Shown here piece after piece: positions 41,411-49,692 of a stretch of 64,000 nucleotides of DNA (the stretch's first letter is position 1; every line of letters begins with the position of its first letter). Under the pieces are notes generated by a model that was not told the origin of the DNA, searched no databases, and was given only the letters and a program-made list of their open reading frames with translations. Source of the stretch: JBCBSK01 sp965250105 (GTDB taxonomy: Bacteria; Pseudomonadota; Alphaproteobacteria; Rhizobiales; Tepidamorphaceae); NCBI GenBank assembly GCA_965250105.1, contig OZ252290.1, positions 1,302,001-1,366,000 of the forward strand, read 5' to 3'. Position numbers and translations under genes: made by a program.

Positions 41411-42817
41411 CTAGCCGATCGTCGCGATACTCAGCCCGGCCATGATGATGACGGCCAGGATGAGGAGAAGCGGCCACATGAACTTGATCCAGCGTTCATA
41501 GGGCACGCGACCGAGCGCCAGCCCGCCCATCACCACCGCGAAGGTCGGGTTGATCAGGTTCACCAGACCGTTCGCCGACTGATAGGCGGTGACGATCAGC
41601 GACCGGTCGACGCCGGAGAAGTCGCCGAGCGGCGCCATGATCGGCATGGTCAAGACCGCGAGGCCAGACGAGGACGGCACCAGGAAGGACAGCAGCGCCT
41701 GCAGGCCGAACATCGTGTTGATGAAGGCGATATTGCCCATGCCGCTGACGATACCTTCCGACCAGTGCAGGATGGTGTCGGTGATGTTGCCGGCATCCAT
41801 GATGACCACGATGCCGCGCGCCAGGCCGATGACCAGCGCGACGCCGAGCAGGTCGCGCGCGCCGTCGACAAAAGTACTGGTGAAAGTTTCCTCGCCCATC
41901 CAGGTGATGACGCCGACGACGATGGCCGAGAACAAAAACAGCGCCGACATTTCGGCCATCCACCAACCGCCCATCGACACGCCCCAGATCATGACGCCGA
42001 AGGTAGCGGCGAAGATGAGCAGGATGATGCCGTGCAGCCGGGTGAATTCGGGGATCGAGTCCTGGTCGGTGCGGCCTTTCAGGAAATGCGCCTCGTTCTC
42101 GGCGCGCCGGTCGGCGACGATCGACAGGTCCGGATTGGCCTTGACGCGTTCGGCATAGCGCATGACGTAGATCACGCAGGCGAGCCAGCAGGCGATCAGC
42201 AGCACGAAGCGCAGGATGATGCCATCAGTGAAGGGCACATCCGCGGCGTTCGAGGCGATGACGGTGGCGAAGGGATTGATCGTCGAGCCGAGCGTGCCGA
42301 CGCCGGCGCCGAGCATGATGATGGCGACGCCGGTCACCGCGTCATAGCGGGCGGCGATCATGACCGGGATGATCAGCGCGTAGAAGGCAAGCGTTTCCTC
42401 GGCCATGCCATAGATCGTGCCGCCGGCGGCGAACAGGCTCATCAGGATCGGGATCATCCATTTCTCGTTTCCCTTGAGCCGCTGCATGGCGCGCGCGATG
42501 CCCGCATCGATCGCCCCGGTCTTGGTGACGACGCCGAGAAAGCCGCCGATGATCAGCACGAAGAGCGCGACGTCGATCGCCCGCGCCTCATAGCTGCCGG
42601 GATCGTAGAAACCCGCGATGGGCGCCAGAAGGACATCGAAGAAGCCTTGCGGATTGGCGTCGACCTCCTTGTAGGTTCCGGGCACCGGAACCTCGCGACC
42701 GAGTTCCTGATTTTCGACCCTGTCATACTGGCCGGCCGGCACGACCCAGGTCGCCGCGGCCGCGACGATGATGAGAAAGAACAGGATGCTATAGGCCGTC
42801 GGAAACTTGAACTTCAC
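41411..42817 (-). CDS. YfcC-family transporter, arginine pathway
   Basis: A 468-residue membrane protein of the YfcC/C4-dicarboxylate anaerobic carrier group. It begins FKFPTAYSILFFLI and continues WVVPAGQYDRV, GFLGVVTKTGAIDAGIARAM, YGMAEETLAFYALIIPVM, GAGVGTLGSTINPFA and FLVPSSSGLAVLTMPIM. Relatives sit beside arcABC in many bacteria and are annotated as basic amino acid transporters. GTG 42817 is chosen because GGGAGG lies 8 bp upstream; earlier in-frame starts lack an SD. It is first in the arginine operon. Confidence 0.88.
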   Translation of the reverse strand: MKFKFPTAYSILFFLIIVAAAATWVVPAGQYDRVENQELGREVPVPGTYKEVDANPQGFFDVLLAPIAGFYDPGSYEARAIDVALFVLIIGGFLGVVTKTGAIDAGIARAMQRLKGNEKWMIPILMSLFAAGGTIYGMAEETLAFYALIIPVMIAARYDAVTGVAIIMLGAGVGTLGSTINPFATVIASNAADVPFTDGIILRFVLLIACWLACVIYVMRYAERVKANPDLSIVADRRAENEAHFLKGRTDQDSIPEFTRLHGIILLIFAATFGVMIWGVSMGGWWMAEMSALFLFSAIVVGVITWMGEETFTSTFVDGARDLLGVALVIGLARGIVVIMDAGNITDTILHWSEGIVSGMGNIAFINTMFGLQALLSFLVPSSSGLAVLTMPIMAPLGDFSGVDRSLIVTAYQSANGLVNLINPTFAVVMGGLALGRVPYERWIKFMWPLLLILAVIIMAGLSIATIG

Positions 42818-42871
42818 GGCTGAGACCTCCCCCGAGACTCCGTTGCAAGACCCACCAAGACTCTGTTTTGT

Positions 42872-42890
42872 AACAGTTTTATGAACTGTT
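42872..42890. promoter_or_regulatory. Dyad AACAGTT-TTATG-AACTGTT upstream of the arginine operon
   Basis: A 7-bp perfect inverted repeat with a 5-bp centre lies 55 bp upstream of the YfcC-type start. Its place in the 5' region of the arginine/ATPase operon suggests an operator; I could not match it to an ArgR, ANR/FNR or other known box. Confidence 0.55.
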
Positions 42891-43384
42891 GCGTACAGAA
42901 TAGGCAGGTGGCAGCGAGAACTTAGAGCACCCGAAAATCTCATCTACCCGTAGGGTTACTACCCGTGGAGTCACGTATATCGAACGTCGCTCTCGAGCGA
43001 TCACCAGAAAGCGCGGCGCCGGCCAAGAACCGATATGACGCCAGAACTCGGCGGCTTGATCTACTTGGGATGTGACGTTCGCACGGGAGCAATCACAAGC
43101 TGCAACCGTATCAACAAGGCACGCCACATCCAATGCGCGCATTAATCAATCAAAAGAACATAAGTTTCAATACTTATATGTATTTATCAACGACCTAAAG
43201 TAATATTAAACAATAAAATGATGTTGAATAAACATCAGAACAATATGAATTTCATCTAATACACATAGTATGATCGACTTTTAAACGATTTAAGCGTTTT
43301 ATTAACCATGAAAAGCTTCTCATCCTCTCGCAATTGACGACACCTCGTCGATCACACCGATCGCTGCGCTGGGGGTAAGAACTG
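42891..43384. promoter_or_regulatory. AT-rich divergent region before the chemoreceptor gene
   Basis: About 490 bp without a credible gene. From roughly 43141 to 43330 the DNA is strongly AT-rich compared with everything else in the window, with runs such as TTTATCAACG, AATATTAAAC and ATTAACCATG. It contains TTAA at 43281 and 43290 and TTAACCAT at 43302-43309, the last like a CtrA half-site. It is likely to be the chemoreceptor promoter or an intrinsically bent segment. Confidence 0.45.
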
Positions 43385-45559
43385 ATGCTGAACAACGTAC
43401 CGATTTCTCGCAAGCTGATGTCAGGCGTTCTGATTTTGTCGGCATGTGGCCTTATCGCCGGCATTGTCGGCATCTTCATGCTGCTGCGGATCGAAGCCGG
43501 TGTGAACCAGATCACCGACTATGCGGCACCGATGGTCGAGACAGCGGACGATCTGATCCAGGCCACCGCAGAGTCGCACAAGGTAACGGTTGAAATATTG
43601 GCCGATGAGGAAATGGCCGACATCGTCAATCGCGAGGCTGAACTCGAAGCCGCGATCACCGATTTCGACGAGAACTATGTCGTGCTCGATGCGATCATCG
43701 ACGAGCCCGAGATGCAGCGCCTGCTTGACGAAGCTGCGAACATGCGGCGGGACTACCTTAATGCCGTAGGCGAGATGATCGCCGCTCATCGGGTCGAACT
43801 GAACGAAGAAATCGAAGCGCACCAGCTGATGCGCGGCTTCGACGAAGCTGGTGACGCTTTCTCGAACCGGCTCGAGGCATTTGCCAGTCGCAACGAAGCT
43901 GAAATGCAGAATGCCGAGGACGAGGCCGATCGCTTGGTCGCGACCGGTAATGCTTCGGCGCAGGCAATCAACAATCTCCTCGGCCTTGTCTTCGAGGAGG
44001 ACTATCCGGCCGTCGAGGCATCGAAGAACCTTCAGATCATCATCGAACAGATCGAAGGTGCCGCGATGCGCTATTTGTCGATCGAATCGCCCGACGACTT
44101 GGCTCCGGCGCGTGACGAATTCGACGCCGCCGTCGCCCGAGCGGACGGCAATTTCGACATCATGCATCGCGTTGCCGAAACAGATGCGGATCGCGCCGAG
44201 GTCGCAGAGCTTCGCACCCTGTTCGACGACTGGGTCGCCCGTGCCCAGGAACCCGAACAGGTGTTCGACACCCATAACGACATGCTCGCCGCCGAACTGG
44301 CAGCTGATGCGCTGTCGGAACAGGTCGATGACTTCGCCGACAACCTGATCGGTCAGTTGAACGACATCGCCAGCCGCGGAGATGCCATTTCGTCGTCCAT
44401 GGATGAGGTCGCCGCCGCCCAGGTCCAAACAGCCCTGATGGTGATCATCGGTTTGTCGATAGCCATCCTGCTTATCTCGATCATACTCTTCATAATGGTG
44501 CGCCAGACGATCGTCGGGCCGCTGGTTCGGATCATTCGGTCGATGGGCGCGCTGGCCGATGGCAATCTGTCGATCGAGACGAAGACGACCGCCCGACGCG
44601 ATGAGATCGGCCAGCTGACCAATGCGCTGCAAGTCTTCCATTGCAACGCACTGGACAAGGTCGAGTTGGAGCGCAAGCAGGCCGAAAGCCGGGCTCAGGC
44701 GGAGGCGGAGCGCAAGGCGGCGATGAACGCCTTCGTCGATGAGTTCGAAGCAGCCATCGGCGTCGTGGTCGACACGGTGTCGACCGCGTCTCAAGACCTG
44801 CAGGTCGCGGCAACGCAGATGAACGGGATTGCCGACAAAACGAGCGAACGCTCGGCGGTCGTGGCAGCGGCCTCCGAAGAGGCTTCCGCCAATGTTCAGA
44901 CCATGGCATCCGCAACCAACGAGATATCGGCATCCGTATCCGAGATCGGACGCCAGGCCAGCGATTCCTCGGCCAAGGCCGTGGCCGCCAGCGAAGAAGC
45001 GCAATCCACTACATCCACGGTCAGCACCTTGTCCGAAGCCGCTCAACGGATCGGTGATGTGGTTACGCTGATCCAGGGCATTGCCGAACAGACCAATCTC
45101 CTGGCGCTGAACGCGACGATCGAGGCCGCTCGCGCCGGCGAAGCAGGCAAGGGCTTCGCGGTCGTCGCCAGCGAGGTCAAGGCGCTTGCCGAACAGACCG
45201 GTCGGGCAACCGCCGATATCTCGGAGCAAATCACCGGCATTCAGCAAGCAACCGAAATCTCGGCAAGCGCCATCTCAGGCGTCGCCGACACGATCGAAGA
45301 ACTGAGCTCCATTGCCACCGCCATCGCGAGCGCGGTGGAGGAACAGGCGGCAGCGACCCAGGAAATCGCCGAAAACGTCCACATGGCGGCCGAGGGCACA
45401 CAACAAGTGTCGCAGAACATCGTCGATGTCAGCACGTCGGCGAAGGAATCGCAGGACGCGGCTTCAAGTGTCCTGAATTCGGCGGGCGAACTGGCGCAAC
45501 AAGCCGATCACCTGAAACATGAAGTGACCGAATTCGTGAAGAAGGTGCGCGCGGCCTGA
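43385..45559 (+). CDS. Methyl-accepting chemotaxis protein
   Basis: A 724-residue chemoreceptor. TM1 is near residues 12-34 (LMSGVLILSACGLIAGIVGI), then a helical periplasmic region of about 320 residues rich in Glu/Ala, TM2 near 358-378 (VQTALMVIIGLSIAILLISI), a HAMP domain and the cytoplasmic signalling coiled coil. The hairpin tip EQTNLLALNATIEAARAGE lies near residue 567. There is no C-terminal CheR-docking pentapeptide (the end is KKVRAA). The ligand is unknown. It stands alone, transcribed from an unusually AT-rich upstream region. Confidence 0.95.
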   Translation: MLNNVPISRKLMSGVLILSACGLIAGIVGIFMLLRIEAGVNQITDYAAPMVETADDLIQATAESHKVTVEILADEEMADIVNREAELEAAITDFDENYVVLDAIIDEPEMQRLLDEAANMRRDYLNAVGEMIAAHRVELNEEIEAHQLMRGFDEAGDAFSNRLEAFASRNEAEMQNAEDEADRLVATGNASAQAINNLLGLVFEEDYPAVEASKNLQIIIEQIEGAAMRYLSIESPDDLAPARDEFDAAVARADGNFDIMHRVAETDADRAEVAELRTLFDDWVARAQEPEQVFDTHNDMLAAELAADALSEQVDDFADNLIGQLNDIASRGDAISSSMDEVAAAQVQTALMVIIGLSIAILLISIILFIMVRQTIVGPLVRIIRSMGALADGNLSIETKTTARRDEIGQLTNALQVFHCNALDKVELERKQAESRAQAEAERKAAMNAFVDEFEAAIGVVVDTVSTASQDLQVAATQMNGIADKTSERSAVVAAASEEASANVQTMASATNEISASVSEIGRQASDSSAKAVAASEEAQSTTSTVSTLSEAAQRIGDVVTLIQGIAEQTNLLALNATIEAARAGEAGKGFAVVASEVKALAEQTGRATADISEQITGIQQATEISASAISGVADTIEELSSIATAIASAVEEQAAATQEIAENVHMAAEGTQQVSQNIVDVSTSAKESQDAASSVLNSAGELAQQADHLKHEVTEFVKKVRAA

Positions 45560-45608
45560 CCTTGTCGCAATGGTTTCCTTGCAAACTCGCACGACGCCAC
45601 TCCGACCA

Positions 45609-45628
45609 CCCCCGGCCCAGGCCGGGGG
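45609..45628. repeat. GC-rich palindrome, terminator/REP-like copy 3
   Basis: CCCCCGGCC (45609-45617) and GGCCGGGGG (45620-45628) form a 9-bp inverted repeat 49 bp after the chemoreceptor stop, between convergent genes. It resembles the CCCCCGGG hairpins at 7758 and 22658 and is followed by TTATCC. It is a likely terminator for the chemoreceptor gene. Confidence 0.55.
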
Positions 45629-45697
45629 TTATCCATGTGATCACGCCATTATCTTCGGACTAGCGAAAGCGGAGCGGCCAAAGCCAGCGAACCCGTC

Positions 45698-48013
45698 CTA
45701 GTCCCGGAACAGATAAGCCGGGCTGGTCCAGGCCTGGTTGCCGTCCTCGAAGGTAACGCAGATCCAGACCGGCGTGTCGCCGGTCTCGGCGATCGGGATG
45801 GTCCGCTTGAGATGGGCGCTGCGCGGCAGGCGGCCATTTGGCAGGCGCTGGACGCGGAGTTGCTTGGCAAGCCCGCCGGCATCGAGCACCACCGGCTCGA
45901 TCCCGATCGCATCGAGCCCGAGATCGAGATCGCCCTGATTGGTGCGGATCTCCAGCGTGGCATCGGAAGCCGGCACCGTCGTCCAGGCGTCGAACCCCAT
46001 CATATTGCCGGTCGTCACCGCCTTCCAGACCACGTCCGCGCGGCCGACCTGCTTCAGCAGCAATTCGGGGTTCAGCTTGTTGACGGCCTCGAACCGGTCG
46101 ACGGCACAGCCCCTGAACTGCGCCCGGCCCTGCCAGGTCGTGTTGCGGCCGCGACCGCGATATTCGGCGCCCGACCACATGACCCGGACCCGGTCGCCGA
46201 GGTCGTCCGCGCCATAGGGCCGCCAGATCTCGCGCGTCGATAGGCCGTCGCGCAGTTCGATGCTGGCGATGCCGACGGGCGCGTCGACCGTAATCTCGAC
46301 CTCCGCGTGATCGCCGGCGGTCCGAACGATATCACCCATCATGCAGGCGGTGACGACGCGGGTTTCGGTGTCCGGCTCGCCGTCGGGATTGCGCAGGAAC
46401 AGCGTGCCGCCGCCGGGCAGCGTCACATCGAGCGAGACCATCGCGCGGCAGCCCGTCGTGCCATAGGTGTGGCGCCGGCGAATGGCCTCGAAGACCGCGT
46501 CGCGCGTGTTCTCGGCCATGATGAAGCAGGTCAGCCCGCCATAGGCGCCGAAGATCGACGCGCCCGGATAGCTCGACCCGGGCCGGCCCTTATGGCCGTC
46601 GCTGTTGCAGACCACGCCGACGCGGCGGCGCTTTTCGAAACCGTCGGTCAGGATCCATTCGAACGTGCCCCAGGCGGAATGGACTTCGACGGCGGCTTCG
46701 AGCCGGGGGTCGTGATCGTAATGGATATCGGCATAGCGCCCGCCGACATGGGCGTAGAGCACCGCATCGACCGGTTCGGCATGAAGCTTCGCATAGAGGT
46801 CGGTCAGCGTATGGGCGTCGTTACCGGCGTCCGAACGGTCCGCGATCAGGGCGTGCGAACAGCGATAGATCGCCGCCCCCTCCTCGCGATAGAACACGTT
46901 GTGGTCGCCGCCCACGGCGGTATTGCCCGACCATTCATAGCCCGGCAGCACGGTGAACCGGCCCGGCGCGTCGAACCTGGCCGTCAGATCGTTCAGCTGG
47001 GCCCAGAACGCGGACTTGATCTGGAAATCATTGCCCTGATGGCTCGACACGTCGAGAAAGGACTTGTTGCGCGCGAAATCGAAGTAATGCTCTGCGGTGT
47101 TGGTGCCGACGGTCTCGCCGGTCTGGCCATGCAGATCGCCCCAGAAATGGGCGACATCGCCCGCCCTGACGTGGAGCGGGCCGGCCTCGACGCTCTCGCC
47201 TATGTCATCGGTCAACGCGATCCACAACACGCCTTCCCGGTCGATCGTCAGGTCTTCGAGCGTCATCGCGCCGCCGACCGGATCGAAGTCGATCCTGTCG
47301 GGCAAGCCATTGACGGGAAGCGAGGCCGCGACCGTGAAACTGCGCGCGCCGAGATTGGTCGGATTGCCCCAGCGGTCTTCCGCCTTGAGGCCGAGCGTGA
47401 AGGGTTCGCCCGGACGCCGGAGGGTCGGCAGAACCGCGAAATGCCGATCGGCCATGCCGGGCACCACCGCCACGCAAAGCTGGGTATCGGGCAGCGAAAC
47501 ATAGTTGCCGGTCGCCTGGACATCCGCCATGACGCGAAACTCGCGACCGGAATCGACGAAGGTCGGCATCAGAAGGCCGGGCGACCCACCCGCTGTGTCG
47601 CCGAAGACGATCTCGATCGTCTCGCCCGGCTTCAGATAACCGCCGCGCTGGAACACCGTCAGCGTCTCGTTCCACGGTCTTTGGCCGCCGATCTTGTCAT
47701 ATTTGAGTTCCAGCGCGCCCTCGCCCGAACTGCGCGCTGTCACATAATTGGCACCCGCCGGATCATGGGTCTGCAACGGACCGGCATCGGAGATCAGCCG
47801 GAACGCCACCCGAATGCCGCCAGTATCGTCGAGCCCCAGCGCGCCGACAGTATAGGTCAGCCGGAAGGTCTGATAGCTGCGCACCTCGACCTCGGCGGGC
47901 CCCTCCAGCACCGCGCTGCCGTAAAGGCGCGGATCGTCGCCCGGCTTCGTCGCGGTCTCCGCCTCGCCGATCAGTTCTGGCCGCACGGGGGGAAACTGCA
48001 GGGTCCGGGTCAT
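45698..48013 (-). CDS. DUF3604 (PHP-like) metalloprotein
   Basis: A 771-residue protein of the DUF3604 family. Beta-rich N-terminal domains of about 290 residues precede a PHP/metallohydrolase-like core starting HFWGDLHGQTGETVG near residue 293. Further likely metal ligands lie in DVSSHQGND, GYEWSGN, GGDHNVFY, VEVHSAWG and VCNSDGHKGRPG. There is no signal peptide. DUF3604 proteins are uncharacterised; hydrolysis of a phosphate or other ester is only a guess. The start at 48013 follows an AAGGAGG SD and is divergent from tctC. Confidence 0.88.
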   Translation of the reverse strand: MTRTLQFPPVRPELIGEAETATKPGDDPRLYGSAVLEGPAEVEVRSYQTFRLTYTVGALGLDDTGGIRVAFRLISDAGPLQTHDPAGANYVTARSSGEGALELKYDKIGGQRPWNETLTVFQRGGYLKPGETIEIVFGDTAGGSPGLLMPTFVDSGREFRVMADVQATGNYVSLPDTQLCVAVVPGMADRHFAVLPTLRRPGEPFTLGLKAEDRWGNPTNLGARSFTVAASLPVNGLPDRIDFDPVGGAMTLEDLTIDREGVLWIALTDDIGESVEAGPLHVRAGDVAHFWGDLHGQTGETVGTNTAEHYFDFARNKSFLDVSSHQGNDFQIKSAFWAQLNDLTARFDAPGRFTVLPGYEWSGNTAVGGDHNVFYREEGAAIYRCSHALIADRSDAGNDAHTLTDLYAKLHAEPVDAVLYAHVGGRYADIHYDHDPRLEAAVEVHSAWGTFEWILTDGFEKRRRVGVVCNSDGHKGRPGSSYPGASIFGAYGGLTCFIMAENTRDAVFEAIRRRHTYGTTGCRAMVSLDVTLPGGGTLFLRNPDGEPDTETRVVTACMMGDIVRTAGDHAEVEITVDAPVGIASIELRDGLSTREIWRPYGADDLGDRVRVMWSGAEYRGRGRNTTWQGRAQFRGCAVDRFEAVNKLNPELLLKQVGRADVVWKAVTTGNMMGFDAWTTVPASDATLEIRTNQGDLDLGLDAIGIEPVVLDAGGLAKQLRVQRLPNGRLPRSAHLKRTIPIAETGDTPVWICVTFEDGNQAWTSPAYLFRD

Positions 48014-48055
48014 GGGGTGCCTCCTTGTGATGGTTTCTCTTGGACGCTAGGCATA

Positions 48056-48067
48056 ACTGCGCAGTTT
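48056..48067. promoter_or_regulatory. Palindrome AACTGCGCAGTT in the DUF3604/tctC divergent region
   Basis: A perfect 12-bp palindrome 43 bp upstream of the DUF3604 start. The 257-bp divergent gap is a natural control region, and a GntR/UTRA regulator gene is encoded at the end of the facing operon. It is a plausible operator for the DUF3604 promoter. Confidence 0.5.
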
Positions 48068-48218
48068 TCGCAAGCTGAAGCGCGCGCCATCCGCACGGCA
48101 GGGTTGATCGGGCAGGCGCGTGAAAGCCGATATGTTTCGGCGGGTCCGAGGATCGCAAAACCAGGCTTAGCAAGCGCTGCGCCCGGGCACTGGCGCGGTC
48201 GACGTGGGTTGCCAAGGC

Positions 48219-48234
48219 AAAACTATTAAGTTTT
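48219..48234. promoter_or_regulatory. Palindrome AAAACT-ATTA-AGTTTT upstream of tctC
   Basis: A 6-bp inverted repeat with a 4-bp centre lies 37 bp before the tctC start. It would overlap or follow a promoter there. GntR-family operators are often AT-rich dyads of this size, so it is a candidate site for the GntR/UTRA protein encoded by the last gene of the operon. Confidence 0.5.
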
Positions 48235-48270
48235 GATACCGCCCAACCACTCAGAAGGGGAGTATGAGAT

Positions 48271-49200
48271 ATGCAGAAATGGGCAGTGTCCGCGGCAGTC
48301 GCGCTCGCACTCGGTCTCGGTTCAGGCGCCGCCCTGGCCGACACCTATCCGACCAAACCGGTTACCCTGGTCATTCCCTATGCGGCCGGCGGGTCGACCG
48401 AGACCATGGCGCGGGTCTTCTCGAAGGCGCTGGCCGACGAACTCGGCCAGAACGTGCTGGTTCGCACCCGGCCCGGTGCCGGCGGCGCGATCGGCGCCAC
48501 CGAGGTCGCCAATGCCGATCCCGACGGCTACACGGTCCTGTTCGCGGCGACCGCCTCGCTGCTCTGGCCGCCGCTCACCCAGGAAGTCGAATACGATCTC
48601 GAGAGCTTCGACTATGTCGCCAAGATCAGCGAATACCAGCAGGCGATCGTCGCCGAGGCGAATGCCCCCTTCGATACGATGGAGGAGCTGGTCGCCTATT
48701 CCAAGGACAACCGGCTGAGCTTCGGCGACCAGAGCACGCTGTCGCGCGCCTTCATCAACTATATCGGCACCGAGGAAGACGTCGAATGGACCGCCATCCC
48801 GACCAAGGGCGGCGGCGAGATGGTGCCGTTCCTGCTCGGCGGTAAGATCGACTTCGCCTGGTCGGGCGGCGTGCACACCCGCTATGGCGACGACATCAAG
48901 GTGCTGCTGTCGATGAATGCCGACCGGCTGGCGTCGAGCCCCGACGTACCGTCGATCGCCGAACTCTACGGCGTCAGCATGCCGAGCCAGGCGGTGATCG
49001 TGGTGCCGGCGGGCACGCCCGAAGACGTCATCGCGCTCCTGGCGGAAAAGACCGAAGCCGCCATGCAGGCGCCGGAATTCGTCGAACTGATGACCGACTC
49101 GCTGAAATTCCCGCTCGCCTTCAAGGGGCCCGAGGACATCACGCTCGAAATCGGCGACAGCGTCACGGCGCTCAAGCAGGTGACGGACATCGCCCAGTGA
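48271..49200 (+). CDS. Tripartite tricarboxylate transporter receptor (TctC/Bug family)
   Basis: A 309-residue periplasmic receptor. The signal peptide KWAVSAAVALALGLGSGAALA is followed by TYPTKPVTLVIPYAAGGSTETMARV (split), the standard Bug/TctC opening, then VRTRPGAGGAIGATEVANADPDG, GGGEMVPFLLGGKIDFAW and VPAGTPEDVI. The ligand is probably a carboxylate and cannot be specified. GGGGAG lies 8-12 bp upstream of ATG 48271. It is first of tctC-tctB-tctA-gntR. Confidence 0.94.
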   Translation: MQKWAVSAAVALALGLGSGAALADTYPTKPVTLVIPYAAGGSTETMARVFSKALADELGQNVLVRTRPGAGGAIGATEVANADPDGYTVLFAATASLLWPPLTQEVEYDLESFDYVAKISEYQQAIVAEANAPFDTMEELVAYSKDNRLSFGDQSTLSRAFINYIGTEEDVEWTAIPTKGGGEMVPFLLGGKIDFAWSGGVHTRYGDDIKVLLSMNADRLASSPDVPSIAELYGVSMPSQAVIVVPAGTPEDVIALLAEKTEAAMQAPEFVELMTDSLKFPLAFKGPEDITLEIGDSVTALKQVTDIAQ

Positions 49201-49679
49201 TCCCAGGCATCGGCAGCGACACGGATCGAGGCGCCTCCGGGCGCCTCGACTTCCTGTCCGGCCTGGTTCTCGCGGTTCTGAGCGTCGTGGCGCTCGTCTG
49301 GCTCATTCCGGGCTTCGTGCCGAGCGCCGACATACCGGGCCAGATGTCGGCCCGGTTCTTCCCCTCGCTCACGGCCTGGGTGGTCTTGGTCTGCGCCGTC
49401 GGGCTGATGATCGCCAACCGCCGCTTCGTCACAGGTTCGACGCAGGGCCGCGGCCGGCTGATCCTGACCGAACTCGCCGTGTGGCTGGTCTGCGGCACGG
49501 TGCTGATGGCGCTCGTTGTCTGGGTCGGGTTCATCGCCGCCGGCATCGCGGCGATCCTCGGCGGGGCCTATGTCTCGCGCTATCGCGCGCGGCCGATCCT
49601 GATTCTCGCGCTGGCGATCGGCCTGCCGATCCTGCTCGACCAGCTCGTCTGGCACGTCTTCACCGTGCAATTGCCGTGA
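49197..49679 (+). CDS. TctB-family small permease
   Basis: A 160-residue membrane protein with four spans: SGLVLAVLSVVALVWLIPGF, FPSLTAWVVLVCAVGLMIA, LAVWLVCGTVLMALVVWVGF and ILILALAIGLPILLDQLVW. This is the normal size and shape of TctB. The start is GTG 49197, overlapping the tctC stop as GTGA. It supports the large permease; sequence conservation in this family is low. Confidence 0.9.
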   Translation: MIPGIGSDTDRGASGRLDFLSGLVLAVLSVVALVWLIPGFVPSADIPGQMSARFFPSLTAWVVLVCAVGLMIANRRFVTGSTQGRGRLILTELAVWLVCGTVLMALVVWVGFIAAGIAAILGGAYVSRYRARPILILALAIGLPILLDQLVWHVFTVQLP

Positions 49680-49692
49680 CGGGTGACGGTCC

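Noticed and set aside
43421..45247. 608-residue minus-strand frame opposite the chemoreceptor gene
   Set aside because: The plus-strand chemoreceptor has full TM-HAMP-signalling architecture; the antisense frame has none.
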